A DNA stretch of 64,000 nt from Verrucomicrobiales bacterium (GCA_029212615.1 JARGPJ010000012.1:45787-109786); one strand, 5' to 3'. Numbered from the stretch's first letter, positions 1 to 9,531 are shown. Notes: generated by a model from the letters alone, not told the origin. Numbers and translations are program-made.

Positions 1-2
1 AA

Positions 3-1145
3 TCTCAGCCGGGACTCTCCTTCCTCCTCTCAAGCATTTTCACCAAGGGCGGCCTTGAGGCACACAGTGAGGATGAATTAACGCAACTCTTCGCCGGTGA
101 AGCTGCCAGCGTGAACTTTGGTATCGACGACGATGCCTTCACTTTGAGTGGCCAGACGAATCCCGACGATCTCCTCGCTCAACTCACAATGATGCGGGCC
201 TACATCACCAACCCCGGATTTCGCGAAGAAGCAACGGGGGAATTCCAGCGAGCCCTCGACTATATCTATCAGCAACTCGAACGCACCCCCGGGGGTTACG
301 CGCAGGACGAAGTCGCCCTTTTTCTTCACTCCGGAGATAAGCGCTTTGGTTACCCTCCCCGTGACATCGTGGAAGCGCTCACAACGGAGGACGCAAAGAA
401 TTGGATCATGCCCGATCTGAAAGAGGGCTATCTTGAGATATCTGTGGTTGGAAGCTTCGATAAGGAAGCCACGACCAATGCGCTCGCCTCCACTTTCGGA
501 AGCCTTCCCGAACGCGCGGCCGAAAAACCGGCCTACACCGAAGAACGCCTCGTGAAGTTCCCCGCAGGGACGACCAAACTTTTTGAGTTCGATTCTGAAA
601 TCCCCAAGGCAATGGCGGTCGTCCACTGGCCGACCACGGACATCTACGATATCGAAAAATCGCGACGTCTCGGCATGCTCTCCTCCATCCTCAGTGATCG
701 GCTTCGCATCAAGATTCGTGAAGAACTCGGTGACGCCTACAGCCCCTTTGCTCACAACCTCCCGAGCGATACCTGGACAGACTACGGATACCTTTTCGCC
801 TCTGTCACAATTGACCCGGATCAGGGAGAGTCGGTTACTCAGGTCATCTCACAGATTGCTGAAGACCTTGCGAGCGGCGAAAGCATCACCGAAGACGAAC
901 TCGAGCGGGCTAAGAAACCACAGGTCACTCAGATTGAGGAGATGCGCCGCACGAACCGCTACTGGCTCGGCAGCGTCCTTGAGTCCAGCCAGGAGTATCC
1001 TGAACGCCTTGAGTGGTCCCGGACCTTTGTCGATGACTACAGGAATATTACGGTCGAGGAAGTGAACCTCCTCGCGAAGGAATACCTCAAGGAAGAGGCG
1101 CAGGTCTCTATCATCGTTCGCCCCGCCGTCACCGAAGAGGAATAA
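3..1145 (+). CDS. M16 family metallopeptidase, C-terminal part (5' end outside window)
   Basis: The reading frame is open from base 3 and stops at 1145, so only the last 380 or so residues are present. They look like the C-terminal half of an insulinase/PqqL-like M16 zinc peptidase: residues such as GDAYSPFA and the preceding SRRLGMLSSILSDRLR stretch match the conserved second-half repeat, and the segment from VTIDPD to the end has the usual helical tail. The zinc-binding HxxEH motif lies in the N-terminal half of M16 proteins and is not visible here. M16 peptidases of this type are usually periplasmic and degrade or process peptides. The gene is convergent with the glycan cluster that ends at 1160. 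Family call is firm; substrate is unknown. Confidence 0.85.
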   Translation, partial: SQPGLSFLLSSIFTKGGLEAHSEDELTQLFAGEAASVNFGIDDDAFTLSGQTNPDDLLAQLTMMRAYITNPGFREEATGEFQRALDYIYQQLERTPGGYAQDEVALFLHSGDKRFGYPPRDIVEALTTEDAKNWIMPDLKEGYLEISVVGSFDKEATTNALASTFGSLPERAAEKPAYTEERLVKFPAGTTKLFEFDSEIPKAMAVVHWPTTDIYDIEKSRRLGMLSSILSDRLRIKIREELGDAYSPFAHNLPSDTWTDYGYLFASVTIDPDQGESVTQVISQIAEDLASGESITEDELERAKKPQVTQIEEMRRTNRYWLGSVLESSQEYPERLEWSRTFVDDYRNITVEEVNLLAKEYLKEEAQVSIIVRPAVTEEE

Positions 1146-1159
1146 CCGCTCAGGACGGC

Positions 1160-3040
1160 TTAACGGTTCTCCATCAGCTTGCTCCCCGGAATGAGGGAGT
1201 GAGCGTAGAGGCGTAAGCCTTCTTCATCGACATCATCGATCAGTTCGAGGAGACGCCCCAATTCGACCGGAGGGGCTTCACCCGGAGCGTCTTTCTCTAC
1301 GACCCAGATCCGATCAAGGTCGGTCCGCACGACATTTTCATCATCGGTCAAAAGCTCTTCATATTCTTTCTCCCCGGACTTGAGTCCCGTGTAGACAATC
1401 GGAATATCAACATCCGGAACGAGCCCCGAAAGCTCAATCATACGACGGGCCATTGAATCAATTTTCACGGCCTCGCCCATTTCGAGAACGAAGATCCTTC
1501 GGTCTTCCTCTACTGCTCCGGCAGCGAGAACCAACTCCACTGCCTCCGGGATCGTCATGAAAAATCGAGTCACTTCCGGACTCGTAACTGTCACCGGCCC
1601 GCCCTTCGCAATTTGGCTCCGGAAGATCGGAACAACACTGCCATTGCTGCCCAGCACATTCCCGAACCGAACCGCTTTAAATGATGTCTTCCCAAGGGGG
1701 CGTTCGATGAGGAGCCGCTCAGCAAGCCGTTTACTTGATCCCATCAAACTGGTGGGGCGAACCGCTTTGTCGGTCGAAACGAGGACAAAATCAGAAACCC
1801 CTTCCTCCTCGGAAACAGAAGCGGCCACCTCTGTTCCGATCACATTATTCTGAAAACAGGAAACCGGATTTCGCTCCATCAAATCGACATGCTTGTAGGC
1901 GGCGGCATGATAGAAAAGATCGACTCCGCCTGCACGTCGCATCGCCGCCCTCATCTGATCGGCACGCCTGACATCTCCGGCGACGGCAATGACTTCGACT
2001 CCCGCAGCTTCGGCATCAGCCTTAATCTCCCGCTCCACATTAAAAAGGTGAAACTCACTGATCTCGAAGAGAACAATCACTTCAGGCTTAAACCTGAGGA
2101 GCTGTCGACAGATCTCAGACCCAATACTGCCGCCGGCACCTGAGACCATCACCCTTCGTCCACCGATAGCCCCTTCCAACTGATCCGCCGCAATATGGTA
2201 GGGAACTCTGGGAAGGAGATCCTCAATCGCGACCTTACGAATGCTGCTAACGGAAATACGCCCCGACGCCAGCTCATCCATCGAAGGAATCACCCGGTAA
2301 TCGCAGCTTATTTTTTCTTTGGAAAGCGAATCAATCACCCCCCGAATCCGACGGGGACCGGTAAATGGAGGCATGAAAAGCAGCGTCGTCGCCTGCAGTT
2401 TCTTTACGATCGGGCTGACATCCTCAACGCCCGCGTAGATACGGACCCCGCGTAACTTCGCTCCGTTGTGAGTTTGGTTCTCAGAAATAATCCCGACCAC
2501 TTTTCCCAATTCTCCCGCATGGCTCTGAACGCTGCGCAGAAGAGCATCAGCTTCTTCAGGATCTCCAAAGAGAACAATACGGCGGTCATCGGAATGACCG
2601 CGCCGGCTCTGTCGCTCCTCTCGGAACAATCTCACGAGCCCCCGGGCGCCAATCTCCCAAAGGAGAAGCAGCAGGAACGAAATAATGAAGACAGAGCGTG
2701 AGACATCCTCAAACGTAAATCCGTTGCTGACAAAAACGAGAGATGCAGCCGCCACCGTTCCCACCGAGAAGGCAATCGTGGTCATGAGGCAATCCCTCAA
2801 AGTGAAGAACCGCCACAAGCCCTGATGCATGCGAAAGAGAACAATACATGCCACGTATGCGACGATGACCCATCCCAGCGATTCCTTGAAAGTTTGCCAG
2901 TGATTTTCGGGAACATTAAAATCGAACCGAATGAGATGCGCCGACGTGTAGGCAAGAACAATACCGGCGACATGAAACAGGAAAGCAAAACACCGCCGGA
3001 TGGCGGTGCTCTCTTTAAAAAGATTAATCAAAAATTGCAT
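1160..3040 (-). CDS. CapD/PglF-like nucleotide-sugar 4,6-dehydratase, membrane bound
   Basis: 626 residues. The first 130 or so form four hydrophobic segments, followed by a CoA-binding-like region (about 150-270) and a Rossmann short-chain dehydrogenase domain with the NAD-binding motif SGAGGSIGSE near residue 298. The catalytic region has STDKAVRPTSLMGSSKR around 420-436; Met replaces the usual Tyr of the YxxxK motif, which is typical of the PglF/WbpM/FlaA1 family. These enzymes convert UDP-GlcNAc to the 4-keto-6-deoxy sugar at the cytoplasmic face of the inner membrane. It is the last gene of a minus-strand run with an aminotransferase, an epimerase and a phosphoglycosyltransferase, so it probably supplies an amino-deoxy sugar for a surface glycan. 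The exact sugar is inferred. Confidence 0.88.
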   Translation of the reverse strand: MQFLINLFKESTAIRRCFAFLFHVAGIVLAYTSAHLIRFDFNVPENHWQTFKESLGWVIVAYVACIVLFRMHQGLWRFFTLRDCLMTTIAFSVGTVAAASLVFVSNGFTFEDVSRSVFIISFLLLLLWEIGARGLVRLFREERQSRRGHSDDRRIVLFGDPEEADALLRSVQSHAGELGKVVGIISENQTHNGAKLRGVRIYAGVEDVSPIVKKLQATTLLFMPPFTGPRRIRGVIDSLSKEKISCDYRVIPSMDELASGRISVSSIRKVAIEDLLPRVPYHIAADQLEGAIGGRRVMVSGAGGSIGSEICRQLLRFKPEVIVLFEISEFHLFNVEREIKADAEAAGVEVIAVAGDVRRADQMRAAMRRAGGVDLFYHAAAYKHVDLMERNPVSCFQNNVIGTEVAASVSEEEGVSDFVLVSTDKAVRPTSLMGSSKRLAERLLIERPLGKTSFKAVRFGNVLGSNGSVVPIFRSQIAKGGPVTVTSPEVTRFFMTIPEAVELVLAAGAVEEDRRIFVLEMGEAVKIDSMARRMIELSGLVPDVDIPIVYTGLKSGEKEYEELLTDDENVVRTDLDRIWVVEKDAPGEAPPVELGRLLELIDDVDEEGLRLYAHSLIPGSKLMENR

Positions 3041-3146
3041 AAAATTGCCGATTTCAGATCAAACCCAAACCGTCTTGATCGTGAAGAATGGGAACAGAAC
3101 CCTTAAATATCCTAATCCCTCTACCCTTCTCCGCAATCAAAAGCCT

Positions 3147-3704
3147 TTAACTCTCCTGAACTCTATCCTCTCTGCCTGCACCAAGAATTGTCTGTAGAAG
3201 AAGTTGAAGATCGAGCTTCAATGACTGGCGCTGAACATACTCCTCATCGCATTTTGCAAGCCGGTCAGGGACAGACATATCGATTCCCCGAACTTGCCCC
3301 AACCCTGTGATTCCCGGGAGAACCTCAAAGACTCCCCGCTTCTCACGCTCTTCAATTAACTCCGCCTGACCGGGAAGGCACGGCCGTGGACCGACCAGGC
3401 TCATCTCTCCACATAGAACGTTCCAGAGCTGAGGCAGCTCATCTAATTTTGTCTTTCTCAGGAATCTACCCACACTGGTGACACTTGCCGCGCCGACTTC
3501 GTGAGTCCCAAGCTGCTTCGTTCCCTCGGCCATCGTCCTGAGCTTGTAACAGGTAAAATTACGCTGCCTTTTCCCGACACGTTCCTGGCGGAAAATGGCA
3601 GGCCCCGGAGAGTTCAAGCGAATCACCGGGATCAAAATTAGAATCAACGGGGACGAGGCGATCAAGCCACAAGCTGAAGCCAGGATTTCGAGAATTCGTT
3701 TCAT
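3147..3704 (-). CDS. Monotopic phosphoglycosyltransferase (PglC/WcaJ C-terminal type)
   Basis: 185 residues, the length of the minimal PglC-like enzymes rather than the long WcaJ type. It starts with a re-entrant hydrophobic helix (residues 4-26), then shows FRQERVGK, the KLRTM motif, the catalytic Asp-Glu pair in KTKLDELPQLWNVL, and GEMSLVGPRP. Enzymes of this family transfer a sugar-1-phosphate from a UDP-sugar to undecaprenyl phosphate at the inner membrane and so start assembly of O-antigen, capsule or glycoprotein glycan. The neighbouring dehydratase and aminotransferase suggest a bacillosamine-like amino sugar as donor, as in Pgl systems, but no acetyltransferase (PglD) is seen here. 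The start lies 10 bases after the epimerase stop, consistent with one operon. Confidence 0.9.
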   Translation of the reverse strand: MKRILEILASACGLIASSPLILILIPVIRLNSPGPAIFRQERVGKRQRNFTCYKLRTMAEGTKQLGTHEVGAASVTSVGRFLRKTKLDELPQLWNVLCGEMSLVGPRPCLPGQAELIEEREKRGVFEVLPGITGLGQVRGIDMSVPDRLAKCDEEYVQRQSLKLDLQLLLQTILGAGREDRVQES

Positions 3705-3713
3705 TAGTTTGAG

Positions 3714-4637
3714 TCAGGAGTCGCTTGCCGTATCCCTCATTCCTTCGAGAGTAGTCACAGCAGGAACCCAGTCGAATGCGTCTCTCAAAGGAGCGGCATT
3801 TAGTTTAAGATCATCAAAGAGTCCCTTCGCCATTTGTCTCTTCCCCAATAAATTGAAGCCAATTTTCATCAATCCTGCAGGGAATGGAAACAATCGCGGA
3901 GGCTGCCCAAAACCCTCACGGAGCGAAGAAAGCACCTCCAGTAAAGAGACAAATCCATTATCTGCAATCTGATAGGTCCCGCTCAATTCAGGATGATCCA
4001 GCTTCAGGGAAACCGCCTCCACCAAATCGCATAAATTATTAATACTGAGGTATGAACGTTGATTCAAAACCCTTAGAAACGGTAAAGGAAGGCCGGTTTC
4101 AGCGAGTCTCTGAATTTTGGCCCAGTTCCCTTTTGTTCCTTTCCCGTAAATCAGAGGAGGCCGGAGGTTTACTCCCAGCTTCCCTACCGTGCCAAGCTCT
4201 GACACCGCAGGTTCCGCTTCACGTTTCGAGCGGCCATAGTCAGAAAGAAACTCAAGGGCCTGATCTTCCTGAGCATCTCCGGCCATCTCCCCCGCCGCAG
4301 CGATGCTGCTGATATGAATCATTCCCCGGACGCTTGACTCCGCCACCGCAGCCGCAAGGCGTTGAGTCCAGTCACGGTTGCCCTTTTCAAACAGCGCTCT
4401 GAGCTCAACCGGATCATTCGTCGGATGATGAGCAACTCCGGCCGCATGCACGACTAAATCAACATCTTCGATCAAAGACGCAAAATCATCATCCATTCCG
4501 GCAATGACATGAACACCCTCGTCAAATCCATCAAATTTCGTGCGCGAAGTACCCAGCACCTCATGACCATTTTTTTGAAGTGATCTCACGAGATGAGACC
4601 CGACAAAACCACTCGCGCCCGTGACCAGAATCTTCAT
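3714..4637 (-). CDS. NAD-dependent epimerase/dehydratase (extended SDR)
   Basis: 307 residues beginning MKILVTGASGFVGSHLV, a classic GxxGxxG dinucleotide-binding motif. The extended SDR catalytic motif is visible as YGRSK near residues 145-149, with HISSIAAAG providing the Ser, and RPPLIYGKGTKGNW following it. This pattern fits UDP-glucose 4-epimerase-like or WbpP/WbpV-like sugar-nucleotide epimerases and reductases of polysaccharide clusters; it often sits beside a small phosphoglycosyltransferase, as here. It is probably cytoplasmic and changes the sugar nucleotide used by the downstream transferase. The specific substrate cannot be read from the sequence. Confidence 0.85.
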   Translation of the reverse strand: MKILVTGASGFVGSHLVRSLQKNGHEVLGTSRTKFDGFDEGVHVIAGMDDDFASLIEDVDLVVHAAGVAHHPTNDPVELRALFEKGNRDWTQRLAAAVAESSVRGMIHISSIAAAGEMAGDAQEDQALEFLSDYGRSKREAEPAVSELGTVGKLGVNLRPPLIYGKGTKGNWAKIQRLAETGLPLPFLRVLNQRSYLSINNLCDLVEAVSLKLDHPELSGTYQIADNGFVSLLEVLSSLREGFGQPPRLFPFPAGLMKIGFNLLGKRQMAKGLFDDLKLNAAPLRDAFDWVPAVTTLEGMRDTASDS

Positions 4638-4651
4638 CCCACGCGTCGGTA

Positions 4652-5749
4652 TCAGGAAGTACAGGTCAAGATCACCTCGGCAATCTTTTCCTGATCGGAA
4701 CGGGTTACGTATGGACTCATCGGTAAACTCAGCCCTTGATCTGCAATTCTTTCCGTCACCGGAAAATCCCCCTTCCGGTAACCCAGCCCGGAAAACACCG
4801 GCTGAAGGTGCAGGGGAACAGCATAGTAAGAGACCGAAGGAATCTCTGATGCCTTCAGCCTCTCCTGCATCTTCTCTCTTTCATCTGAAAGGAGAGTGTA
4901 TTGAGCATAGACAGAGGTGTTCCCCTCAGCGACGAAAGGCGTCACAATCCCGGCCCCGGCAAGAAGTTCTGAATAGTAGTCGCCCACTTGTTTTCGAAGC
5001 TCAATTTCCTCTTCAAATATCTCCAGCTTCGCGAGAACAACTGCCGCCTGCATCGAATCCAAGCGTCCGTTTAAACCAAGGATGGGATGGTGATTCTTTC
5101 CCGACTGCCCATGAAGATGAATCCACCGCATTTTCTCAGCGAGTGCCTCATCATTGACGAAAATTGCGCCCCCGTCGCCATATCCTCCGAGGGGTTTTGA
5201 CGGGAAGAATGAAGTGCTCCCTATCGTTCCCAATCCACCCGATCTCGCTCCATGGTGGGTTGCTCCGAAACTCTGAGCGGCATCCTCAATCACCGGAATC
5301 CCCCCCGCTTCCTCAGCGATCCGGTTGATCGCTGCCATATCACTGGTCTGCCCGTAGATACCGACCGGCATAATCGCCTTTGTCTTTTCCGTGATCGCCG
5401 CCTTCAAAAGCGAAGGGTCCATGTTCCAGGTATCGGGTTGAATGTCGATAAAAACAGGTGTCGCGCCGGTAAGAGCAATCACTTCCGCCGTAGAAATCCA
5501 GGTGTAGGGAACCGTGATTACTTCATCCCCCGGGCCAATATCAAGGGCCATCAGTGCGATCAAAAGCGAATCGGTCCCCGACGAAACACCAATTGTTTGC
5601 TGACAATCCACAAACTGACACAAAGCAGCCTCTAATTCTGAAACTTCCGGACCGAGAATGTATCGGCCATGGTCGAGAACTGCCGCAAGTCGCCGGTCAA
5701 TCGACTCCCGGATCCGGCTTTGCTGCGTTTTTAAATCGATGAACTCCAT
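4652..5749 (-). CDS. DegT/DnrJ/EryC1/StrS aminotransferase
   Basis: 365 residues with the full sugar-aminotransferase pattern: MEFIDLKTQQSRIR at the start, GVSSGTDSLLIALMAL near 55, VIEDAAQSFGA near 153, and the PLP-lysine in SFFPSKPLGGYGDGG (Lys about 184). GRLDSMQAAVVLAKL follows. The family transfers an amino group from glutamate to a 4-keto or 3-keto nucleotide sugar. Together with the PglF-like dehydratase at 1160-3040 it would make a UDP-4-amino sugar. It is the first gene of the glycan group proper; 123 bases separate it from the upstream gene, which leaves room for a promoter, although none is obvious. Confidence 0.9.
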   Translation of the reverse strand: MEFIDLKTQQSRIRESIDRRLAAVLDHGRYILGPEVSELEAALCQFVDCQQTIGVSSGTDSLLIALMALDIGPGDEVITVPYTWISTAEVIALTGATPVFIDIQPDTWNMDPSLLKAAITEKTKAIMPVGIYGQTSDMAAINRIAEEAGGIPVIEDAAQSFGATHHGARSGGLGTIGSTSFFPSKPLGGYGDGGAIFVNDEALAEKMRWIHLHGQSGKNHHPILGLNGRLDSMQAAVVLAKLEIFEEEIELRKQVGDYYSELLAGAGIVTPFVAEGNTSVYAQYTLLSDEREKMQERLKASEIPSVSYYAVPLHLQPVFSGLGYRKGDFPVTERIADQGLSLPMSPYVTRSDQEKIAEVILTCTS

Positions 5750-5872
5750 AAATAAAACACTAAATGATGCGCCACAGAGAAGAAGAACAGCCCTTTTGAC
5801 GAAGGTGAAGCTTAGCGGGACAAAAGCTGATCGCCAGTGATTTTACGCCTGCCTTTCTCGAACCGGACGAAA

Positions 5873-7498
5873 TCAAGTAACCCGGTTATTCAAGGCAAGT
5901 CCCTCGCCCAGGAGAGAAAGAAGCCGCTCCCGGTGAGCCGGTTGACCGGGCTCGAAATAGCTTCCTGCCGCCTTAAACAGGGAATCAAAACGGCGGTCCC
6001 AACTAATCGGTTCCCTTTCAATCACCCCCCTCTTTGAAGCCCACTCAAACCGTCTCCACTCCAGCATCCAGGCGATCAGCGAAGGAAATACTTTCCCTTC
6101 TAAACGATTCAGAACAAACAGCCACGAAGATCTCTCGGGCAACTCGAACAAACTCTCCGTTGGAACCTCCACCCTGATTCTCACCTCCCATACAGGCCAA
6201 TCCCGACAAGACGTTGAGATAAGATCTTTCCAGTTTGCTATCTCGTTTTCACGAAGGAAATAGATTTCGATTTGCCAGGGCGTCTCAACTTCAAACTCAA
6301 ACCCTGCGCTATCGAATTGATCAAGCGCACGCCTTGTTTTTTCACCAATTCTCAATGCATCCGCGGCCTCCAACCCTCCTTTCAACTCAATAAGAGCAGG
6401 TAACGGGATCGAAGGAGTGGCATCAACCACCAGTAAGGTAAACGCTTCTTCACAAAACAGTGATCGAATCCGCATCGTGTTCGGATGAGAACTCAAAAAG
6501 GGCGACGCCATCTTTCGATTCACCGATTGAACCAGTGAGTTCTCGAACCAGCCTTCCGGAGGGAGCAGAATTCCGGACCGTTCCCCATCGACCGATGGAT
6601 CCGGTTGAAGTTTCGCGACGAAGGGAGACACCTTTCCGCCCTCACCCTTTGAGAAGTTTTCACTCAACATGGCCGGGTACTCGAGGCGGACTTCCTCCAC
6701 GAGCGCCGACTGCAGGGGGCCAAGCGGGAGAATGGCCTCTTCATTGGCAGGATGCAGTCCCGGCCTCAATGAATCGAGTTCGCGGCGGACACATCGCTCA
6801 AGTTCATCGATCGCCTCCGACAGGTTCATCTCTTTTCCCCGATGCAGCGACTTCAATAATCTGCGGAATGTTCTGAGCGCCAGGGGATCATAATCTGCGA
6901 CCGGCTTCGACCAGCCATCTTTCGCCGCGGCATGAACGCGGGCCACATACTCAACCCAAAAGCAGGCTATTTCGAAATCGGTTTTCGTGACCTCTTCACG
7001 AAGAATCAGGAATGCCGGATGAACCGCCACCTCCAGGCTGACGCCGTTCCTCGATTTAACGAGAAAATCGCTCGAAACAAGGTTGGAGAGTAGCCGCAAG
7101 GCTCCCGAGATTTCACGAAGAGATGAAACCAGGTCTCGTATCAAGCTTAAGGTTTTGCGAAACGAAGGAGATACCCGGCTCAAATAGCAAGGAAGAGGCT
7201 CTCCCTCCAAGGCTTCCGCCAGGAGTTGGCAATCGCCACCCTCACTGATTCTGAGAGTGCTGAGAAGAAATCCTGAAGCGGGAAGAGAAACCGCTAGATC
7301 GAAACGCTGTTGAACAGATGGCAGATAGCCCCTTGGCAGGTCACTGATCGAATGCCGGTGAAAACTCCATAGAAGATGGCGATCCCTTCGATTCCCCGCG
7401 AAACCAAACTCCCAACTTCCGATCATTTCATCGCCCCATTGACGATGAAAGTAGCTGCTCTTTAAAAGCTGATATGGGCTTTTGGTCTCTGAAGTCAT
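5873..7498 (-). CDS. Unrecognised 541-residue protein, possibly a degenerate protein-kinase-like fold
   Basis: I do not recognise this protein. It has no signal peptide, no clear membrane segment and no cysteine cluster. It is soluble, rich in Arg, Glu and Trp. Two parts recall an atypical kinase lobe: residues near 95-160 (ALEGEPLPCYLSR then a helix and RLLSNLVSSDFLV, where kinases have the helix before the HRD loop) and near 355-400. No HRD, DFG or glycine loop is present, so any kinase relationship is speculative and it would be inactive. It lies on the same strand between the GspG-like pilin gene (100 bases upstream) and the glycan genes (123 bases downstream), so it could belong to either system. 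Confidence 0.7.
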   Translation of the reverse strand: MTSETKSPYQLLKSSYFHRQWGDEMIGSWEFGFAGNRRDRHLLWSFHRHSISDLPRGYLPSVQQRFDLAVSLPASGFLLSTLRISEGGDCQLLAEALEGEPLPCYLSRVSPSFRKTLSLIRDLVSSLREISGALRLLSNLVSSDFLVKSRNGVSLEVAVHPAFLILREEVTKTDFEIACFWVEYVARVHAAAKDGWSKPVADYDPLALRTFRRLLKSLHRGKEMNLSEAIDELERCVRRELDSLRPGLHPANEEAILPLGPLQSALVEEVRLEYPAMLSENFSKGEGGKVSPFVAKLQPDPSVDGERSGILLPPEGWFENSLVQSVNRKMASPFLSSHPNTMRIRSLFCEEAFTLLVVDATPSIPLPALIELKGGLEAADALRIGEKTRRALDQFDSAGFEFEVETPWQIEIYFLRENEIANWKDLISTSCRDWPVWEVRIRVEVPTESLFELPERSSWLFVLNRLEGKVFPSLIAWMLEWRRFEWASKRGVIEREPISWDRRFDSLFKAAGSYFEPGQPAHRERLLSLLGEGLALNNRVT

Positions 7499-7598
7499 CC
7501 TGTTCGGAGACTCAGACTACACGGAATTCTTAAGGACTCTAGAACCGAATTTACCAGAGAGACCAACTCGCTATAGCGTCCGCCTACCTCCAGCCAGC

Positions 7599-8198
7599 TT
7601 AGTTAGCTCCCCAGTTCGTGATGTATTTCGCTTCATCACCTGGATCGTCCGGATCCGCATCGGCGATCGACCACAAGTCATAGGTCGGATTACGCATCTC
7701 CTCGTTGCGTTCATCAGGCTTCAAATTCGGAGCTTCTGCGAGATAACGAATCGGGTTGCCGTAGGCATCGATCACCATGTAGCCACCAATATCTGACGCC
7801 CGTGGATCGCCGGATCCTTCATTCTGAGCCATCGCAAGCTTGGGCACATAAACCTTCTCATCTTTCGAATCACCAGAGAGCTTCGAATCAACCTCTCCAT
7901 CAAGATTCCAATCCCCTGAAAGGTGCTTATAGAGCACCTGAGCACCAAGGATACCGGATTGGTCACGATCTCCCGTCGGTGGATTCTGGGGATAAATCCC
8001 GTGATCAATCTGATAATTGGAAAGACCACCCTCCAATTCCGCAATAAACCCCTCCACCTTTTGACGGTTCACTCGCGCCTGCACACCGGGCAATGAGGCA
8101 ACCAACAGTCCGGCGAGAACGACCATGATACCAATCACGGTCATCAATTCCACCATACTGAAACCTGCCTGTGACGCTCTTAAAGATCCTGTTTTCAT
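7599..8198 (-). CDS. GspG-like pseudopilin with N-methylation signal
   Basis: 199 residues. The N-terminus carries a type III (prepilin) signal: a short basic leader, then ASQAG|FSMVELMTVIGIMVV, with Phe+1 and Glu+5 as required for cleavage and methylation by prepilin peptidase, followed by the hydrophobic helix. The C-terminal part has MVIDAYGNPIRY and YDLWSIADAD, the GspG-type calcium-loop region. Such major pseudopilins build the short periplasmic pilus of type II secretion. The gene follows gspF and two gspE-type genes on the same strand, so the set forms the inner-membrane motor and pilus of a type II secretion or type IV pilus-like machine. No secretin gene is in the window. Confidence 0.9.
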   Translation of the reverse strand: MKTGSLRASQAGFSMVELMTVIGIMVVLAGLLVASLPGVQARVNRQKVEGFIAELEGGLSNYQIDHGIYPQNPPTGDRDQSGILGAQVLYKHLSGDWNLDGEVDSKLSGDSKDEKVYVPKLAMAQNEGSGDPRASDIGGYMVIDAYGNPIRYLAEAPNLKPDERNEEMRNPTYDLWSIADADPDDPGDEAKYITNWGAN

Positions 8199-8265
8199 TT
8201 TTTTATCTTACTGAAAAGAGGAGCGGGATGTCAATACAATGTAAATCCCGCCGCCTCATCAATGA

Positions 8266-9531
8266 TTAACCGGACTGGTTGTTCATCTCCGTGATGATGG
8301 AGATCATCGGCATAAAGAGTGCGACCACGATGGTTCCCACAATTCCGGCGAGAAGGACGATCATGATTGGCTCAATCATGGAAGTCATCGCGTCCACCGC
8401 GTTATCCACTTCGTCATCGTAAACATCGGCAATTTTAAGCAGCATATCGGGCAGCTGACCGGTCTCTTCACCGACATCGACCATACTGATCACCATGGGA
8501 GGGAAAATCCGGCTCGCTTCCAGCGGAGCGACAACAGATTCACCTTCTTTGACCGCCTCATGGACTTTATCGATCGCATCAGCGACGATAATATTGCCAG
8601 CGGTATCGCGGGTAATATTCAAGGCCTGCAGAATCGGAACACCACTCGTTACGAGCGTTCCCAGGGTGCGGGTGAAGCGGGAAATAGCACTCTTCAACTG
8701 CACTGGTCCGAAAACTGGAAAGTACAACTTCCAGCGATCAATCACCCGGCTACCGACCTTGGTTCGCGAGAAGAGAATCCAGCCAGTATAGAAGACGGCA
8801 CCGCCAATCAGCAGGATGAGCCACTTATCCTGAACCCAACGGCTCATTCCGATTACCACCTGTGTGATCGCCGGCAACGGTTTGTCGCCGAGCATTTCTT
8901 CAAAGATACGCTCAAACCGGGGAACAATCACCGCCATAAGGAAGACGAGAATACCGACAGCAATCACGATCACGATAATTGGATAAACCATCGCCGCCAC
9001 GATGCGGTTCTTCAGCTTCTGTGCTTTTTCAGAGTATTCCGCGAGACGAACGAGAACCAATTCAAGAACACCGCCAAGCTCACCGGCTTTGACCATGTTG
9101 ACATAAAGTTTATCAAACACCTTCGGGTGCTGCCCAAGACTCTCCGAAAAGGTGGAACCACCGGCCACGGCATCAGCAAGGTGATTGATCGTTCCCGCCA
9201 TGACACGGTTCTTTTCCTGTTTTCCAAGAACCGAAAGCCCTCGAAGAAGCGGCAGCCCTGCATCGACAAGCGTCGCAAGCTGTCGCGTAAAAATCATGAG
9301 GACCTTGCCGTTAACTTTTCCGCCTTTGGTGGAAGCTTTTCCTTTTTGCCCCTTCTTAACCTTCCGCTTCGCACTCCCCGAAACGCCCCCCTTGCCTGCC
9401 GCTGTCACCTGAGTCGGGTAAAGACCGGACTTCCTCAGTTGTGAAATGGCATCTGCCTCATCACTGGCTTTAATCGAGCCGGTGGTTTCCTCGCCCTTAG
9501 CATCCAAGGCAATGTATTCGAAATTCGCCAT
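8266..9531 (-). CDS. gspF: Type II secretion/type IV pilus inner-membrane platform protein GspF
   Basis: 421 residues with two T2SSF helical domains. The N-terminal 70 residues contain FEYIALDAKGEETTGSI and a Lys/Gly-rich linker (about 48-70). The first domain has FTRQLATLVDAGLPLLRGL and the second FTRTLGTLVTSGVPILQAL, the duplicated family signature. Three long hydrophobic helices are visible (near 170-200, 220-245 and at the C-terminus, 390-415). GspF/PilC couples the cytoplasmic ATPase to pilin assembly. It lies 95 bases downstream of one GspE gene and 67 bases upstream of the pilin gene. The leader before it holds an inverted repeat that recurs upstream of the first ATPase gene. Confidence 0.94.
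   Translation of the reverse strand: MANFEYIALDAKGEETTGSIKASDEADAISQLRKSGLYPTQVTAAGKGGVSGSAKRKVKKGQKGKASTKGGKVNGKVLMIFTRQLATLVDAGLPLLRGLSVLGKQEKNRVMAGTINHLADAVAGGSTFSESLGQHPKVFDKLYVNMVKAGELGGVLELVLVRLAEYSEKAQKLKNRIVAAMVYPIIVIVIAVGILVFLMAVIVPRFERIFEEMLGDKPLPAITQVVIGMSRWVQDKWLILLIGGAVFYTGWILFSRTKVGSRVIDRWKLYFPVFGPVQLKSAISRFTRTLGTLVTSGVPILQALNITRDTAGNIIVADAIDKVHEAVKEGESVVAPLEASRIFPPMVISMVDVGEETGQLPDMLLKIADVYDDEVDNAVDAMTSMIEPIMIVLLAGIVGTIVVALFMPMISIITEMNNQSG

Noticed and set aside
5873..7498. Calling the 541-residue protein a protein kinase
   Set aside because: No glycine loop, HRD or DFG motif; only a loose helical similarity.
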